Origin: Denitromonas sp.
GTDB lineage: Bacteria > Pseudomonadota > Gammaproteobacteria > Burkholderiales > Rhodocyclaceae
Assembly (NCBI RefSeq): GCF_034676725.1
Contig: NZ_JAUCBR010000004.1
Coordinates: 573,501 to 637,500 of the forward strand
Reading direction: 5' to 3'
Length of the DNA: 64,000 bases
Shown: positions 29,212 to 37,886 of the stretch, piece by piece
Position numbering within the stretch: the stretch's first letter is position 1
Layout: each line of letters begins with the position of its first letter
Translations under genes and position numbers: made by a program
Notes under the pieces: model-generated
Told to the model about the DNA's origin: nothing
The model's database searches: none
The model's input: the letters and a program-made list of their open reading frames with translations, nothing else

Positions 29212-30924
29212 ATGAACGCGCCAAAATCCCCGGGACACGCGCCGCTGGGCCAGACGCTGATCGCCACCGGGCTGATCAGCGAAGACCAGCTGCGCATCGC
29301 GCTGCAGGAACAGGCCCGGGTGGACCACCCGCTCGGCCGCCTGCTCATCGACCTGGGCTTCGTCTCCGAGGCCGCGCTGCGCGACGCCCTGTCCGAAAGC
29401 CTCGGCAAGCAGAGTGTCGACCTGTCCAACACCATCGCCGATACCGACGCCCTGGCCCTGGTGCCGCAGGAGCTGGCCAAGCGCCACCGCCTGCTGCCGC
29501 TGCACTTCAACGCCCAGGAGAGCCGGCTGACCGTCGCCATTGGCGACATCAACGATGTGGTGGCGCTCGACACCCTGCGCGGCATGCTGGCCGACGACAT
29601 CGTGATCGACACGCTGCTGGCGGGCGACTCCGAAATCGCCCGCGCCATCGACCAGTACTACGGCCACCAGCTGTCGATCGACGGCATCCTGCACGAGATC
29701 GAGACCGGCGAGATCGACATCCGCTCGCTGGCCGCCACTACCGACGAATACAGCCAGCCGGTGGTGCGCCTGATCGACGCCCTGCTGGCCAACGCCGTCA
29801 AGCGCGACGCCTCGGACATCCACTTCGAACCCGAGGCCGCCTTCCTGCGCATCCGCTACCGCATCGACGGCATCCTGCGTCAGGTGCGCTCGCTGCACAA
29901 ATCGTACTGGGCGGCGATGGCCGTGCGGCTGAAGGTCATGGCCGGCCTGAACATTGCCGAGACCCGCGCGCCGCAGGACGGGCGCATCTCACTCAACATC
30001 AGCGGCCGGCCGGTCGATTTCCGTGTCTCGGTGCAACCGACCATCCACGGCGAGAACATCGTCCTGCGCGTGCTCGACCGGCAAAAGGGCATCGTGCCGC
30101 TCGACGGCCTCGGCCTGTCCGAGGCCCAGCTCGACCTGCTCAAGCTCATGATCGCCCGGCCCGAAGGCCTGATCCTGGTCACCGGCCCGACCGGCAGCGG
30201 CAAGACCACCACGCTGTACTCCATCCTCGGCCACATCAACGCCGAGGGCGTGAACATCATGACCCTGGAGGACCCGGTCGAGTACCCGATGGGCATGATC
30301 CGGCAGACCTCCGTGTCCGAGGCCGTCAAGCTCGACTTTGCCGACGGCGTGCGCGCCATGCTGCGCCAGGACCCGGACATCATCCTGGTCGGCGAGATCC
30401 GCGACACCGAAACCGCGCAGATGGCCTTCCGCGCCGCCATGACCGGCCACCAGGTGTACTCCACCCTGCACACCAACTCCGCCATCGGCGCCATCGCCCG
30501 CCTGCTCGACATCGGCATCTCGCCCGAGCTGCTCGCCGGCAACATCATCGGCATGGTCGCCCAGCGCCTGGTGCGCAAGCTGTGTGTGCACTGCCGCGAC
30601 CCTTACACCCCGGAAGCCTGGGAGAGCCGCCTGATCGGCCAACCGCCCGAGCGCGGCACACCCACGCTCTATCGCGCCAAAGGCTGTCCGCGCTGCGACT
30701 TCCAGGGCTATCGCGGCCGCACCGCCCTGATGGAGCTGGTGCGCATGGACAGCGACATGGACGAACTGGTCGCCCGCCGCGCCAGCGTGCGCGAGATCCG
30801 CAACGCCGCCCGCGCCAAGGGCTACCGCGCGCTGGCCGAAGACGGCATCCGCCGGGTGCTCGACGGCGTCACCTCCCTCGACGAACTCGCCCGCGTGGTC
30901 GACCTGACCGAGCGGATGGCCTGA
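29212..30924 (+). CDS. mshE: MSHA-type pilus assembly ATPase (MshE/GspE/PilB family)
   Basis: Hexameric motor for pilus extension. 570 residues: an N-terminal T2SSE_N domain (GQTLIATGLISEDQL to about residue 150), then a RecA-like core with Walker A GPTGSGKTTTLY, the Asp box LEDPVEYP, Walker B DIILVGEIRD and the His box MTGHQVYSTLHTN. The zinc site has two CxxC pairs (CVHC and CPRC). The N-terminal domain resembles c-di-GMP-binding MshEN, but I cannot confirm the binding residues. The ATG at 29212 overlaps the TPR gene stop. Confidence 0.94.
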   Translation: MNAPKSPGHAPLGQTLIATGLISEDQLRIALQEQARVDHPLGRLLIDLGFVSEAALRDALSESLGKQSVDLSNTIADTDALALVPQELAKRHRLLPLHFNAQESRLTVAIGDINDVVALDTLRGMLADDIVIDTLLAGDSEIARAIDQYYGHQLSIDGILHEIETGEIDIRSLAATTDEYSQPVVRLIDALLANAVKRDASDIHFEPEAAFLRIRYRIDGILRQVRSLHKSYWAAMAVRLKVMAGLNIAETRAPQDGRISLNISGRPVDFRVSVQPTIHGENIVLRVLDRQKGIVPLDGLGLSEAQLDLLKLMIARPEGLILVTGPTGSGKTTTLYSILGHINAEGVNIMTLEDPVEYPMGMIRQTSVSEAVKLDFADGVRAMLRQDPDIILVGEIRDTETAQMAFRAAMTGHQVYSTLHTNSAIGAIARLLDIGISPELLAGNIIGMVAQRLVRKLCVHCRDPYTPEAWESRLIGQPPERGTPTLYRAKGCPRCDFQGYRGRTALMELVRMDSDMDELVARRASVREIRNAARAKGYRALAEDGIRRVLDGVTSLDELARVVDLTERMA

Positions 30925-30937
30925 GCCGCGCCCACCG

Positions 30938-32140
30938 ATGGTGATGTTCGCCTACAAAGCCGTCACCCCCGAGGGGCGCCACATCCGCGGCGAAATGGAC
31001 GCCGCCAACCTGGTCGATCTCGAAATGCGCCTCAAGCGCATGGATCTGGACTTCATCAACGGCCAGCCGCTCAAGGGCGCCCGCCTGTGGCACAACAGCC
31101 GCATTCCGCGGCGCGAGCTGATCAACTTCTGCTTCCACCTCGAGCAGCTGACCCGCGCCGGCGTGCCGATTCTCGAGGGCCTGGCCGACCTGCGCGACTC
31201 CACCGAACACACCCGCTTCCGTGAAATCGTCGCCGGCCTGGTCGAGAGCATCGAGGGCGGGCGCAACCTCTCCGACGCCGCGGAGGACTATCCACAGGTG
31301 TTCGACCCGGTGTTCTGCGCCCTGTTGCGCGCCGGCGAAACCTCCGGCCAACTGCCCCGGGTGCTGCGTGAGCTGATGGAGAGCATCAAGCGCGAGGACG
31401 AACTCGCCGCCTTTGGCCGGCGGGTGATGATCTATCCGCTCATCGTCACCCTCATCATCGCCGCCGCCCTGGCCGTCGCCCTGCTCTTTCTCGTCCCCCA
31501 GCTCGGCAGCCTGTTCCGCCTCGCCGGCCAGGCCCTGCCCTTGCAGACCCGCCTGCTGATCGGCGCCTCCGAGCTGCTCGCCGACTGGTGGTGGCTGCTG
31601 CTCCTGCTGCTCGCCGGCGGCATCGTCACCACGCGCCTGCTCATCGCCTCCAGCCCCTCGGCACGACGCAGCTGGGACGGCCTGATGCTCGCCGTTCCGC
31701 TGATCGGCCCGATCCGCGGCAAGATCATCCTCGCCCGCTTCGCCGGCCTGTTCGCCATGATGTACGGCGCCGGCATCCCCATCGTCAACGCCCTCAAGTC
31801 GGCCGAGACCGTCGCCGGCAACACCCTCGTGGCCGATGCCCTGAGCCGGGTGCGCGACCGCATTGCCGAAGGGCACAGCGTCTCCGGCGCCTTTGCCGCC
31901 ACTCCCCTGTTTCCGCCGCTGGTGGTGCGCATGCTGCGGGTCGGCGAGAACACCGGCGCGCTCGATGCCGCGCTGGCCAACGTCAATTACTTCTATGATC
32001 GCGACGTGCGCGAAGCGGTCGAACGCCTGCAGGCAATCATCGAGCCCTTGCTGATGATCATCCTCGGTGCGATCCTGCTAGGCATCATGATGGCCGTGCT
32101 GGGGCCGGTCTACGACATCATCACCCGGCTCCCGATCTAG
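30938..32140 (+). CDS. mshG: Pilus assembly inner-membrane platform protein (MshG/GspF/PilC family)
   Basis: Polytopic inner-membrane platform that couples the ATPase to pilin extraction. 400 residues containing two GspF domains. Characteristic segments are FCFHLEQLTRAGVPILEGLADL in the first and FAMMYGAGIPIVNALKSAE in the second. Three membrane helices, the last at the C terminus (LLMIILGAILLGIMMAVLGPVYD). It lies 13 bases after mshE and 3 bases before the MshI-like gene. Confidence 0.94.
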   Translation: MVMFAYKAVTPEGRHIRGEMDAANLVDLEMRLKRMDLDFINGQPLKGARLWHNSRIPRRELINFCFHLEQLTRAGVPILEGLADLRDSTEHTRFREIVAGLVESIEGGRNLSDAAEDYPQVFDPVFCALLRAGETSGQLPRVLRELMESIKREDELAAFGRRVMIYPLIVTLIIAAALAVALLFLVPQLGSLFRLAGQALPLQTRLLIGASELLADWWWLLLLLLAGGIVTTRLLIASSPSARRSWDGLMLAVPLIGPIRGKIILARFAGLFAMMYGAGIPIVNALKSAETVAGNTLVADALSRVRDRIAEGHSVSGAFAATPLFPPLVVRMLRVGENTGALDAALANVNYFYDRDVREAVERLQAIIEPLLMIILGAILLGIMMAVLGPVYDIITRLPI

Positions 32141-32143
32141 CCT

Positions 32144-33658
32144 ATGCCCACTCGCCACCTGCTCTACCTCGACGCCAACGCCCTGCACAGCTTCCGCTGG
32201 CAGCATGGCAACGTCGTGCCCACCGGGCACTACCCGGCCGACGACGCCGGCATCCGCGCCTTTGCCGACGCCGTGCGACGGGCCGGCGGCGGCTTGTACA
32301 CCCTGCTGGTCGACCTCGTCGAAGAGGGCTTCCATGCCGACACCCTGCCCAGCGTCCGCGGCCCCGACCGCCACGCCATGCTCGAGCGCAAGCGCAGCCA
32401 GACCTTCTTCGGCACCGCCCTGAGCGGCGCCCTGTCGGTCGGCCACGACCGCAACGGCCGCCGCCACGACGAACGCTTCCTGTTCGTCGCCCTGACCCGC
32501 CCCGCCATCATCGACCCCTGGCTTCAGGTCCTGCGTGCCGCCAACGCCCCGCTCACCGGCATCCACTCCGTCGCCCTGTTGCTCGACAGCCTCGTGCAGC
32601 GACTGGCCAAGCCGGCCGAACGCTGCCTGCTGGTCTCCCTCGCGCCGGCCGGCATGCGCCAGACCTTCATCGACCAAGGGCATCTGCGCTTCAGCCGCCT
32701 GGCCCCCGGCCTGACCGAGATCAGCGCCGATACCGCCGCCCGCTGCGCCGGCGAAATCCTCAAGACCCATTCCTACCTGACCGGCCAGCGCATGCTGCCG
32801 CGAAGCGGCCGGCTGCCGATCTACATCGTGTGCGATGCCGCCGACTACACCCACCTGGCCCCCGCCCTCCCCGACACCGACGAGCGCACCCACCACCACG
32901 CCGACCTGGGCGAGATCGCCCACAAGATCGGGCTGCAGACACCGGCCACCCGCAGCAACGCCCTGCCGGTGCTGCTGCACTGGATGGTTCGCGAAAGCGG
33001 CCAGCTGCAGCTGGCGCCGCCGCCCGAGCGACGCACCTACCGCCTCTGGCAGGCCCGCCAGGCCATCATCGGCACCGGCGTCGCGCTGTGCGCCGCGGCC
33101 CTGCTGTTCGCCGCCAAACTATGGTTCGAAACCGACGCGCTCGACCAGGAAACCCAGCAGCTGCGCGTCCGGAACGTTGCCCTGCAAGCCCATCTGACCC
33201 AACTGCAGACCGAATTGCCGCCCCTGCCGGCCCCCCTTGATGACCTGCGCAACGCGCTGGCCACCCTCGACACCCTCCAGCGCGGCGACCCCACGCCACG
33301 CCCCTGGCTGAGCCATCTGTCGCGTGCGCTCGACGCCCACCCGGAGCTCACCCTCGACGCCATCGAGTGGCACTACCGCCCGCAGGACACCCCGACCGCG
33401 CCCGCCTCCGCACCGCAGGCCGAAGGCCGTGCCCGGCTGAGCCTGCCGGCACCGATGGCCGCCGAGCGCCGAGCCATGATCGCCACCGCCGACAGCTTCC
33501 TCGCCGATCTCGCCCGGCCACCCGGCAAGGCCGCCCGCGTCACGCGCATGCCGGTCGAGCTGCAGTCGGACCGCGCCTTCCGCAGCACTACCAGCACCGC
33601 CGCCTCACCTGCCGCGCCGCAACTGGAAGTCAGCTACGCGCTGGAGGGCCCGCCATGA
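32144..33658 (+). CDS. MshI-like (PilM-PilN fusion type) pilus assembly protein
   Basis: Not strongly conserved, but size, topology and position fit MshI/GspL-like proteins. About 310 N-terminal residues form a cytoplasmic domain with actin-like/PilM flavour (LLYLDANALHSFRW; FIDQGHLRFSRLAPG). One membrane helix follows (about residues 305-325, IIGTGVALCAAALLFAA), then a coiled coil and a periplasmic PilN-like domain to residue 504. It links the ATPase side to the periplasmic alignment complex. It overlaps the MshJ-like start by 4 bases. Confidence 0.75.
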   Translation: MPTRHLLYLDANALHSFRWQHGNVVPTGHYPADDAGIRAFADAVRRAGGGLYTLLVDLVEEGFHADTLPSVRGPDRHAMLERKRSQTFFGTALSGALSVGHDRNGRRHDERFLFVALTRPAIIDPWLQVLRAANAPLTGIHSVALLLDSLVQRLAKPAERCLLVSLAPAGMRQTFIDQGHLRFSRLAPGLTEISADTAARCAGEILKTHSYLTGQRMLPRSGRLPIYIVCDAADYTHLAPALPDTDERTHHHADLGEIAHKIGLQTPATRSNALPVLLHWMVRESGQLQLAPPPERRTYRLWQARQAIIGTGVALCAAALLFAAKLWFETDALDQETQQLRVRNVALQAHLTQLQTELPPLPAPLDDLRNALATLDTLQRGDPTPRPWLSHLSRALDAHPELTLDAIEWHYRPQDTPTAPASAPQAEGRARLSLPAPMAAERRAMIATADSFLADLARPPGKAARVTRMPVELQSDRAFRSTTSTAASPAAPQLEVSYALEGPP

Positions 33659-34230
33659 TCCGCGCCCAGGACCTGCGCGTGCTGCGCTGGCCCCTGCTGC
33701 TGGCCGTCACGCTGACGGGCCTTGGCGGTGGCGCGGTGTGGCTGGCACACACGCGGTTCGACGCGGCCACCCGACAGCATGAACACGTCCGCCAGCAGCA
33801 CACCCAGGCCAACCAGCGGCTGCTCCAGGCCCGCACCGACGAGCATGCCGTGCGCCAGACCATCGCCCGCTACGACGCGCTCGCCCGGCAAGGCCTGATC
33901 GGGCCCGAGCACCGGCTCGACTGGGTCGAGACCCTCGACGCCGCCCGCCGCCGCCACGGGATCGACACCATCAGCTACGAGATCCTGCCCCAGCGCCGCA
34001 TCGACGCCAGCGACACGGGCGCGTTGCCCTGGATGGAAAGCCGCATGCGCCTGAGCCTGCAGGTCCGCCATGCCGAGGTGCTGCTGCGCCTGCTCGACGA
34101 CCTGCGACGCGTTGGCACCGCCATCGTGCACGCCGACAGCTGCCGCCTGACCCGCCGGGCCGACCAAGCCGGGCTCGACGGCGAGTGCGACCTGCGCTGG
34201 CTGACACTGCAAACGGACACACCGACATGA
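33655..34230 (+). CDS. MshJ-like (PilO/GspM-like) pilus assembly protein
   Basis: 191 residues: one N-terminal membrane helix (about residues 12-30), a coiled-coil stretch rich in Gln/His/Arg (EHVRQQHTQANQRLLQAR), and a small periplasmic ferredoxin-like domain. This is the PilO/MshJ plan. Identification rests on topology and on its place after the MshI-like gene. ATG 33655 overlaps the preceding stop; the next gene starts inside its stop codon. Confidence 0.7.
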   Translation: MIRAQDLRVLRWPLLLAVTLTGLGGGAVWLAHTRFDAATRQHEHVRQQHTQANQRLLQARTDEHAVRQTIARYDALARQGLIGPEHRLDWVETLDAARRRHGIDTISYEILPQRRIDASDTGALPWMESRMRLSLQVRHAEVLLRLLDDLRRVGTAIVHADSCRLTRRADQAGLDGECDLRWLTLQTDTPT

Positions 34231-34574
34231 GCCGCCACGCCTCCCTGCTGCTCATCGCCGTCAGCCTGCTCGGCAGCAGCGGCGCAACCGCCGAGCCCGC
34301 CCTCGGGCGCCTGTTCTTCACCCCCGAGGCGCGCGCCGCACTCGACCGCAACGACACCCCCGCGCAACCGCGCCCGACCCAGCGCGTGGACGGCATCGTC
34401 CGGCGCAACCACGGCCCGGCCACCGTCTGGATCGACGGCCAGCCCCAGCGCAACGTCCCCGCGCGAACGGGGCAGGCGCAAGTCGTCGGCCCGGACGGGG
34501 TGCGCAGCTGGCAGAGAGTCGGCGAGCGTGACGACACCGCCCCGGCCATCATCATTGAACGGCAACGCCGATGA
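34227..34574 (+). CDS. Small exported MshK/PilP-like protein
   Basis: 115 residues with a signal peptide (LLLIAVSLLGSSGATA) and a short periplasmic domain containing RVDGIVRRNHGPATVWIDGQ. This resembles the PilP/MshK/GspC-type HR domain in which a small beta-fold reports on ATPase or secretin contact. The assignment is by position and pattern only. Overlaps with the genes on both sides (4 bases) show it belongs to the operon. Confidence 0.65.
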   Translation: MSRHASLLLIAVSLLGSSGATAEPALGRLFFTPEARAALDRNDTPAQPRPTQRVDGIVRRNHGPATVWIDGQPQRNVPARTGQAQVVGPDGVRSWQRVGERDDTAPAIIIERQRR

Positions 34575-35812
34575 CCCGGCACCAGCGCGGCCTGATCCTG
34601 CCCGCCCTGCTGGTGTTGCTGATCATCGGCGGCATGGTGGCAATGCTCGGCGGCAACACCCTGGCCGAGCAGGTCATCGCCCGCCGCCAGCAGGCCACCA
34701 TGGCTGAACTTGCCCGCGCGCGGGCTGCCCTGATCGCCTACGCGCAAAGCTACCCCTACTCCCACCCGGGGCAGACCTTCGGTTACCTCCCCTGCCCCGA
34801 CACCGATTCGGCCAGCGGCGACGGTAATGCCGCCGGCGTCTGCGGCAGCGCCGGCCACTTCGCCATCGGACGCCTGCCCTACCGCACGCTGGGGCTATCG
34901 CCGCTGCGCGACGGCGATGGCGAATGCCTGTGGTATGCCGTCGCCGGCCCGTTCAAGAACAACCCCAAGGGTCCGAGCATGGACTGGGACACCCCCGGCC
35001 AGTTCGAGATCACCGACACCACGCGGACCCTCAACCCCGCCGCCCACGCCGACCAGCGGGCCGCCGCCGTCGTCTTTGCGCCCGGCCGGCCGCTGACCAA
35101 CCAGGCACGCACCACCAACGGCAACCATCGCTGCGGTGGCGATGCCGACGCAGCCGTGGCGCTGCAGGCCTATCTCGAAGGCGCCCCGGCGGCGCCCTCG
35201 GCCAACCAGGCCGTCAGCCTGACCCGCGGACTGCCCACGGCCACCGCCAACAACGACGCCCTGGCCTGGATCTCGGCCGACGACATCTTCGACGCCCGAC
35301 TCCTTGCGCGCAGCGATTTTGTTGCCGAGATCAACAACATGAACAGCCGCCTCAAGGCGGCCGTCACACACCACCCCCAACCGGCGCCAACCAACGCCAC
35401 GCCTGTCGGCCCGGTCGACGTCGGCGCCTTCCCCGCCCCGATGAGCGCATCCGAAATCACCGCCTACGAAGCCCTGGTGGCTCGCCCGCTGACAAGCGAA
35501 GAGCGCGCTGCCAACGACACCCTGCGCCAGAGTGCGCCCTGGCACGGCCAGTATCGCTACCTGCGTTGCCGCGACGGCAGCGCCTGCCTGAACTGGGCCG
35601 ACGACACCGGCATCGTGCGCCCGTGCGTCGCCGTGGTAGCCTTTGCCGGCCACCGGCTCGATAACCAGGACCGGGCCGACGGCATCGTCGACACCGAGGC
35701 CTTCTTCGAGGGACCGAATGTTGCCGCGATCAACACCGCGAGCACCTTTGTCGGCCCGGCCACCTATGCCGGCAATGCCCCGGCCACCGACCTCATCCAA
35801 TGCGTTTTCTGA
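34571..35812 (+). CDS. Large pilin-like protein with non-canonical leader
   Basis: 413 residues. The N terminus MTRHQRGLILPALLVLLIIGG has the basic leader and hydrophobic helix of a type IV prepilin but lacks the Phe+1 and Glu+5 of the GFTLIE consensus. It resembles the atypical GspK/PilX/MshP-Q type of minor pilin. The globular part has a Cys motif YLPCPDTD and further cysteines (CGS, CLW, RCGG, RCRDGSACLN), suggesting disulfides, and WI[S/G]-like segments. Tip or adhesin role is an inference from size. It overlaps the next pilin-like gene by 13 bases. Confidence 0.7.
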   Translation: MTRHQRGLILPALLVLLIIGGMVAMLGGNTLAEQVIARRQQATMAELARARAALIAYAQSYPYSHPGQTFGYLPCPDTDSASGDGNAAGVCGSAGHFAIGRLPYRTLGLSPLRDGDGECLWYAVAGPFKNNPKGPSMDWDTPGQFEITDTTRTLNPAAHADQRAAAVVFAPGRPLTNQARTTNGNHRCGGDADAAVALQAYLEGAPAAPSANQAVSLTRGLPTATANNDALAWISADDIFDARLLARSDFVAEINNMNSRLKAAVTHHPQPAPTNATPVGPVDVGAFPAPMSASEITAYEALVARPLTSEERAANDTLRQSAPWHGQYRYLRCRDGSACLNWADDTGIVRPCVAVVAFAGHRLDNQDRADGIVDTEAFFEGPNVAAINTASTFVGPATYAGNAPATDLIQCVF

Positions 35813-36537
35813 CCCCGCCCCAAGCCCCCAGGCAGCGCGGCTTCACCCTCGCCGAGCTGGCGATCGTACTGTTGATCCTGGCCATCCTCGCGGCGGCGCT
35901 GCTCGTGCCCTTCAGTGCGCGCCTGGCGGCGCAGCGTCGGGACCACACCGCGGCACTGCTCGACGACATCCGGGCCGCCCTCATCGGGCACGCCATCGCG
36001 CACGGCCGACTGCCCTGTCCCGGCACCCGGCGCAATCCGCTCGACGCACGCTATGGCGAGGAAGAAGTCGACGCCGCCACCGGCAACTGCGTGGTCGACA
36101 CCGAGGGCATCCTGCCCTGGCGCACGCTCGGCCTGCCGCCCATCGACGCCTGGGGCCAGACGCGCAGCGCTGAATCGGCCCCCTGGACCGGGCATTTCCG
36201 CTACCGGGTCGACCGCGCCTTCGCCAGCACGGCCGCCGGTTTCCGGATTCGCGCCGACACAGTCTATGCCGACCAGATCAAGCTCATCGACCATGCCGGC
36301 AACCCGATCACGGTTTCAAACTACAGCGGCGTGGAGGTGTTGAAAAACACCCTGGCCGTGGCCCTGGTTTACTCCACCGGGCCGGACCTGACCCCCAACG
36401 GGGCCAATGCCAGCTATGAGGCGGTCAGCGATGCCACCTACGAGGACGGCGAGCCGACCACCACCTTTGATGATATGGTTGTATGGATTGGCCGGCCGCT
36501 CCTCCTTGCCCGCATGGCGCAGGCCGGCGCCTTGTAG
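35800..36537 (+). CDS. Type IV prepilin-like minor pilin
   Basis: 245 residues with a classical leader: RQRG|FTLAELAIVLLILAIL, giving Phe+1 and Glu+5 after cleavage by a prepilin peptidase (none in the window). The globular domain contains GRLPCPGTRRNP, close to the LPCPDT segment of the preceding gene; the two may have a common ancestry. There is one further Cys (GNC) that could form a disulfide. Probably a minor pilin of the MSHA-like system. Confidence 0.82.
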   Translation: MRFLTPPQAPRQRGFTLAELAIVLLILAILAAALLVPFSARLAAQRRDHTAALLDDIRAALIGHAIAHGRLPCPGTRRNPLDARYGEEEVDAATGNCVVDTEGILPWRTLGLPPIDAWGQTRSAESAPWTGHFRYRVDRAFASTAAGFRIRADTVYADQIKLIDHAGNPITVSNYSGVEVLKNTLAVALVYSTGPDLTPNGANASYEAVSDATYEDGEPTTTFDDMVVWIGRPLLLARMAQAGAL

Positions 36538-36551
36538 CCTCAGACACCGCG

Positions 36552-37886
36552 ATGCCCACAGAGTCAGACGACCTGTCCTACCACGCCCAGAGCTTCGCCG
36601 CCCGGCTGCGCAATGCCGGCGTGCGCCCGGGCGACGACGAACAGACCCGCCTCGGCAAGTCACTGCTGGTCTTTGCCACCGGCCTGATGAGCATTGCCTC
36701 GGGCGTGTGGCTGCTGTTGTACTGGCTCACCGGCCCGAAACTGTCATCGACCCTGCCCTTCCTGTTCCAGGTCCTGCTGGCGCTCAACCTGGCCTACTAC
36801 ATCCACAGCGGCAACTTCACCTGGTTCCGTTTCAGCCAGTTCGCGCTCTTCCTGTTCTTCCCCTTCGTGGCGCAGTGGAGCATGGGCAACTTCATCACCG
36901 GCTCCGGGGTCATCCTGTGGGGCCTGATCGCGCCGATCGGCGCGGTGTTCGTGATGGGGCTGCGCGAATCCATGCCCTGGTTCTTCGCCTATGTCTTCCT
37001 CACCGCACTGACCGGCTTCTTCGACTACCTGCTGGTCGACGTCGGCCGACCGCTCGACGCCGCCACCGCCGTCTCCCTGCGCACCTCGGTGCTGTTCTTC
37101 GCGCTCAATTTCATCGCCATCTCCGGCATCGTGTACGCGCTGGTCCGCTTCGCGCTCGAAGAAAAACGCAAGCTGCAGGCGCGGCTGGAGCAAGCCATGA
37201 ACCTGCTGCGCTCCGAGCAGGAGCGCTCCGAGCGGCTGCTGCTCAACGTCCTGCCCGGCGCCGTGGCCGCGCGGCTCAAGGTCAGCGACAACACCGTGGC
37301 CGATGACTTCCCCAGCGTCTCGGTCATGTTCGCCGACATCGTCAATTTCACCCAGATCGCCAGCGGCCTGAGCGCGCCCCAGGTGTTCGCCATGCTCAAC
37401 GAAGTGTTCTGTCGCTTCGACACGCTGGCCGAAAAGCGCGGGCTGGAAAAGATCAAGACCATCGGTGACGCCTACATGGTCGCCGGCGGCCTCGACAGCC
37501 GCTGCAAGGACCCCTGCGCCGCCATCGCCGAACTGGCCATCGACATGCGCGACAGCCTTCCCGCCCTGTCAGAGAAGGTCGGCGTGCCGCTGGCCCTGCG
37601 CATCGGCATCGGCACCGGGCCGGTGGTGGCCGGGGTGGTCGGCCGCAAGAAGTTCATCTACGATTTGTGGGGCGACACGGTCAACATGGCCAGCCGGCTC
37701 AGCGGCGACGGCCCGCCCGACGCCATCCAGTGCGACCGGCGCACCCACATGCACCTGTCGCAGCGCTTCGCCTTCGACGAGCGCACCGTCCTGCGCATCA
37801 AGGGCAAGGGCGAGGTCATCACCTACCGCCTGCTCGGGCGCGCCCCGCGCGACACCACCGCCCCCCCTCAGGCGGCCACGGCCTGA
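36552..37886 (+). CDS. Membrane-bound class III adenylate cyclase
   Basis: Converts ATP to cAMP. 444 residues: six membrane helices (about residues 45-215), a short coiled-coil linker, then a class III catalytic domain with VSVMFADIVNFTQIA (first metal Asp), EKIKTIGDAYMVAGG (substrate Lys and second metal Asp) and YDLWGDTVNMASRL (adenine-specifying Asp, transition-state Asn and Arg). The Lys/Asp pair indicates ATP rather than GTP. The ATG at 36552 is 14 bases after the pilin stop, so it looks like the last gene of the pilus operon. Its 3' end overlaps the convergent kinase gene by 19 bases. Confidence 0.88.
   Translation: MPTESDDLSYHAQSFAARLRNAGVRPGDDEQTRLGKSLLVFATGLMSIASGVWLLLYWLTGPKLSSTLPFLFQVLLALNLAYYIHSGNFTWFRFSQFALFLFFPFVAQWSMGNFITGSGVILWGLIAPIGAVFVMGLRESMPWFFAYVFLTALTGFFDYLLVDVGRPLDAATAVSLRTSVLFFALNFIAISGIVYALVRFALEEKRKLQARLEQAMNLLRSEQERSERLLLNVLPGAVAARLKVSDNTVADDFPSVSVMFADIVNFTQIASGLSAPQVFAMLNEVFCRFDTLAEKRGLEKIKTIGDAYMVAGGLDSRCKDPCAAIAELAIDMRDSLPALSEKVGVPLALRIGIGTGPVVAGVVGRKKFIYDLWGDTVNMASRLSGDGPPDAIQCDRRTHMHLSQRFAFDERTVLRIKGKGEVITYRLLGRAPRDTTAPPQAATA

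Larger units (their letters stand above)
28092..29215 (+). pseudogene. MshN-like TPR membrane protein, frameshifted twice
   Basis: MshN-type proteins are bitopic with periplasmic TPRs and probably tether the secretin to the platform. Frame 1 from 28092 gives MSLLIDALRKAEQDRAQ, the typical cytoplasmic start. After C8/C7 runs (28216-28237) a second frame carries NLFAVKHAANAR and the membrane helix (about 28315-28380). After C9 (28496-28504) a third frame carries the linker and at least three TPR units (about 28665-29130). Each switch corresponds to one surplus base. The repaired protein would be about 373 residues. It overlaps mshL and the mshE start, so the locus is otherwise intact. Confidence 0.8.
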
